Shown one piece after another: positions 62,233 to 64,000 of a stretch of 64,000 nucleotides of DNA. Below the pieces are notes generated by a model. That model had not been told where the DNA came from. It did not search any database and saw only the letters and a list, made by a program, of their open reading frames with translations. The stretch comes from an uncultured Lachnospiraceae bacterium (lineage in GTDB: Bacteria; Bacillota; Clostridia; Lachnospirales; Lachnospiraceae). The DNA is taken from assembly GCA_946552115.1 (NCBI GenBank), contig CAMNRH010000001.1, forward strand, positions 91,797-155,796, given 5' to 3'. Each line of letters starts with the position of its first letter. The stretch's first letter is position 1. The position numbers and the translations under genes were made by a program.

Positions 62233-62331
62233 CTTATCACTCCGTCATTATTTTTCGTCTTAACACTATATGACGGAAGCTTTCTCATTATGTGCATGTC
62301 CTTTTCAAAAATCCGGCCAAGAAAATGAACC

Positions 62332-63288
62332 CTATGCGGAAAACAACATGTTCAATGATTCGGAAATTGTATAGCTGATGCGCCTGACTGTCTCATCTAT
62401 ATCCTTTGGCGTTACAAAAAGGCCGTTCAGATGAGGAGAAATCAGCTCCTTTACCAGCTCATATTTTTCCGTGGCGCTGTAGCCCTGCATCACAACGCCC
62501 ACGCCCTTTAACGTTTCGGACTCTTCAAGCGCGGCAATAAAATTCTCCATCGTATCATTGACAATTGTCGCCGCATCAACAACCGTAGGCACTCCGATAG
62601 CGATCACCGGCACTCCTACCGTCTCTTCCGTAATCGCATTCCTGTGGTTCCCCACACCGGAACCCGGATGAATTCCCGTATCCGCAATCTGAATGGTCCG
62701 GTTCAGCCTTTTCGAGCTCCTGGCCGCCAGCGCGTCAACAGCAATAATCAAATCCGGCTTCGTCTCTTTCACAACTCCCCTCACTACCTCGACAGTTTCC
62801 ATACCGGTCTGCCCCATCACTCCGGGTACAATCGCGCTCACAAGCCTTACATGCTCCTCTCCCATGGCATATTTCCCGTATTCCTTTACGATATGTCTTG
62901 TAATATTCAAATTATCCACCACATACGGCCCCAGTGCATCCGGCGTTACCTTTCGGTTTCCAAGACCTATTACAAGCACCGAAAAATCATCCCGCTCCTC
63001 TTTCATAATCGCCGCAAGAAACTTTTTAAGCTCCGACGAAATTTCTCTGTGATAATCCTCATCCGGCACGGCCATATTCGGCGCCTCCATCGTAATATAG
63101 GTTCCCACAGGCTTTCTCATAATTTTGGCCCCGTTCTCCGTCTCTATTTTCACCGTTGTAACCTTAATCTCCCTCTCTTCGTCCACCTCTTCTGTAAGCA
63201 CAACCCCCTGCACTTCTACCTGATCTGACTCAAACCGCTCTTTCTGTTCCAGGGCCAAATCCGTCCTGATACTATACTTTTCCACCAT
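62332..63288 (-). CDS. gpr: Germination protease GPR
   Basis: 318 residues, zymogen of the spore protease that degrades small acid-soluble proteins at germination. The N-terminal propeptide with the SIRTDLALE autoprocessing region (~6-14) is present, followed by VLVIGLGNRKVTPDALGP near 100, the SAIVPGVMGQTGMET loop near 155 and IIAVDALAARSSKRLNRTIQIADTGIHPGSGVGNHR near 185. ATG 63288 has GGGAGAG upstream; the in-frame GTG/ATG above gives no family similarity. A sigma-G or sigma-F promoter is expected but I could not identify one. Confidence 0.96.
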   Translation of the reverse strand: MVEKYSIRTDLALEQKERFESDQVEVQGVVLTEEVDEEREIKVTTVKIETENGAKIMRKPVGTYITMEAPNMAVPDEDYHREISSELKKFLAAIMKEERDDFSVLVIGLGNRKVTPDALGPYVVDNLNITRHIVKEYGKYAMGEEHVRLVSAIVPGVMGQTGMETVEVVRGVVKETKPDLIIAVDALAARSSKRLNRTIQIADTGIHPGSGVGNHRNAITEETVGVPVIAIGVPTVVDAATIVNDTMENFIAALEESETLKGVGVVMQGYSATEKYELVKELISPHLNGLFVTPKDIDETVRRISYTISESLNMLFSA

Positions 63289-63354
63289 TGTCGTCTCTCC
63301 CTCACCAATGAACATTTTATCGTATAGTTTTTACAATATTTCAGGAAATATGTA

Positions 63355-63383
63355 TTGACAGAACAACTCCCGTAGACTAAAAT
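63355..63383 (+). promoter_or_regulatory. Sigma-A promoter of rpsT
   Basis: TTGACA (63355-63360), 17-bp spacer, TAAAAT (63378-63383), ~95 bp before the rpsT start. Confidence 0.82.
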
Positions 63384-63395
63384 AAATAAGTGTGT

Positions 63396-63428
63396 TTCGT
63401 TAGAACGTCCGTGTCCGGCTCTAACGAA
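63396..63428 (+). promoter_or_regulatory. rpsT leader hairpin
   Basis: TTCGTTAGA (63396-63404) pairs perfectly with TCTAACGAA (63420-63428), a 9-bp stem with a 15-nt loop in the 5' leader. No T-run follows. It may be an S20 autoregulatory element or a stabilising 5' stem. Confidence 0.55.
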
Positions 63429-63478
63429 TCCGGAATCGATAACAAAAGTCGAAATATGAGATATTGGAGGTGGACAAA

Positions 63479-63742
63479 TTGGCTAATATCAAATCTGCGA
63501 AGAAGCGAATCTTAGTAAACGAAACAAAGGCTGCCAGAAATAAAGCAATCAAATCAAAAGTAAAAACTTGCGTGAAAAAGGTTGAAACAGCTGTAGCAAA
63601 CAAAGATACTGCCGCCGCTGCGGACGCATTAAAGGTTGCAATCGTTGAAATCAATAAAGCAGGAAGCAAGGGCGTATATCACAAAAATACATGCTCAAGA
63701 AAGATTTCCCGTTTATCAAAAGCCGTAAACGCAATTTCTTAA
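63479..63742 (+). CDS. rpsT: 30S ribosomal protein S20
   Basis: 87 residues: LANIKSAKKRILVNETKAARNKAIKSKVKT...GVYHKNTCSRKISRLSKAVNA, standard bS20. The start is TTG 63479, preceded 7 bp upstream by GGAGG. A non-ATG start is common for rpsT and is used in S20 autoregulation in E. coli; whether that holds here is unknown. The gene is divergent from gpr, as often in Firmicutes. Confidence 0.97.
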   Translation: MANIKSAKKRILVNETKAARNKAIKSKVKTCVKKVETAVANKDTAAAADALKVAIVEINKAGSKGVYHKNTCSRKISRLSKAVNAIS

Positions 63743-63753
63743 TAGAGACGTCA

Positions 63754-63796
63754 ATAAAAAAAGACATCCATTCCGTCATGTGGATGTCTTTTTTCT
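63754..63796. terminator. Bidirectional terminator between rpsT and ilvC
   Basis: AAGACATCCA / TGGATGTCTT stem with A7 before and T6 after, so it can terminate rpsT on the plus strand and the convergent ilvC on the minus strand. Confidence 0.92.
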
Positions 63797-63808
63797 TATG
63801 TCTTATGC

Positions 63809-64000
63809 CTAGTTATTTACCAGCTTATCCTCATCACTCCAGCTGTAAAGCTTCCGGAGCTCCTCGCCAATCTTCTCGCACTCATGCTCTGCGGCATTTT
63901 TTCTCATTGCGCGGAAGTGAGGCGCGCCGACCTTGTTCTCTGTCAGCCATTCCTTTGCGAAGCTTCCGTCCTGAATATCGGAAAGAATCTTCTTCATAGC
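63809..64000 (-). CDS. ilvC: Ketol-acid reductoisomerase, C-terminal fragment
   Basis: The last 63 codons are visible; the rest lies beyond the window. The sequence [29 protein letters not shown] followed by [17 protein letters not shown] matches the IlvC C-terminal knotted helical domain. IlvC carries out the second step of branched-chain amino-acid synthesis. It ends at the shared terminator with rpsT. Confidence 0.9.
   Translation of the reverse strand, partial: AMKKILSDIQDGSFAKEWLTENKVGAPHFRAMRKNAAEHECEKIGEELRKLYSWSDEDKLVNN

Noticed and set aside
62233..62331. Sporulation sigma promoter between gpr and spoIIP
   Set aside because: A GTCATATAG sequence hints at a -35, but no matching -10 is found at proper spacing.

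Overview
The window comes from the chromosome of an endospore-forming Clostridia bacterium, most probably a gut Lachnospiraceae. The evidence is a complete spoIIIAA-AH operon, spo0A, spoIVB, spoIIP and gpr; low-to-mid G+C; frequent TTG and GTG starts behind strong AGGAGG ribosome-binding sites; and Clostridia gene order (asp23-nusB-xseA-xseB-ispA-dxs-tlyA-nadK-argR-recN-spoIVB-spo0A and rimP-nusA-ylxR-L7Ae-infB-rbfA-nrnA-truB-ribF). Nearly all genes lie on the minus strand; only the FtsA-like gene, maf and rpsT are on the plus strand. I see no prophage, insertion sequence, CRISPR array, tRNA or rRNA.

Layout. 1-3.3 kb: a partial ABC-class ATPase, a pentapeptide-repeat protein, a tRNA-editing-type deacylase and a secreted nuclease lipoprotein. 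3.5-6.3 kb (plus): an orphan FtsA-like protein and maf. 6.2-8.6 kb: a class III aminotransferase with a strikingly structured leader, a membrane protein and rpsU. 8.7-18 kb: alaS, asnA, a methionine-synthesis cluster (metH with its reactivation domain as a separate gene, and metF), and glgA. 18-20 kb: spo0A and spoIVB. 20-29 kb: one tightly packed operon running from asp23 to recN. 29-35.5 kb: prfC and the spoIIIA operon. 35.7-39.9 kb: malQ, pnp and rpsO with candidate leader structures. 40-52.3 kb: a secreted NlpC/P60-type protein, a Na/phosphate transporter and the nusA-infB operon. 52.4-56.7 kb: two large secreted repeat proteins. 56.8-64 kb: parC, parE, spoIIP, gpr, rpsT (plus) and the 3' end of ilvC.

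How the parts fit. Housekeeping translation and RNA genes alternate with sporulation modules that act at successive stages: Spo0A (entry), SpoIIP (engulfment), the SpoIIIA complex (feeding tube), SpoIVB (sigma-K checkpoint) and GPR (germination). Near-consensus sigma-A promoters (17 +/- 1 bp spacers) can be read in front of most transcription units, and a good sigma-E-like promoter precedes spoIIIAA. No gene-free stretch exceeds 300 bp. The longest are 39284-39576 (pnp leader, small ORF, rpsO terminator), 3260-3498 (divergent promoter region), 7476-7683 (structured leader and promoter) and 35487-35691 (sigma-E promoter and malQ terminator).

Most of the window is ordinary core genome. I did not find a clearly new multi-gene system. 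The best candidates for something undescribed are RNA-level: the three-hairpin leader of the aminotransferase gene and the hairpin with a small ORF upstream of pnp. After these come a SpoIIIAF lacking its soluble ring domain, and the FtsA-like protein with added C-terminal domains.
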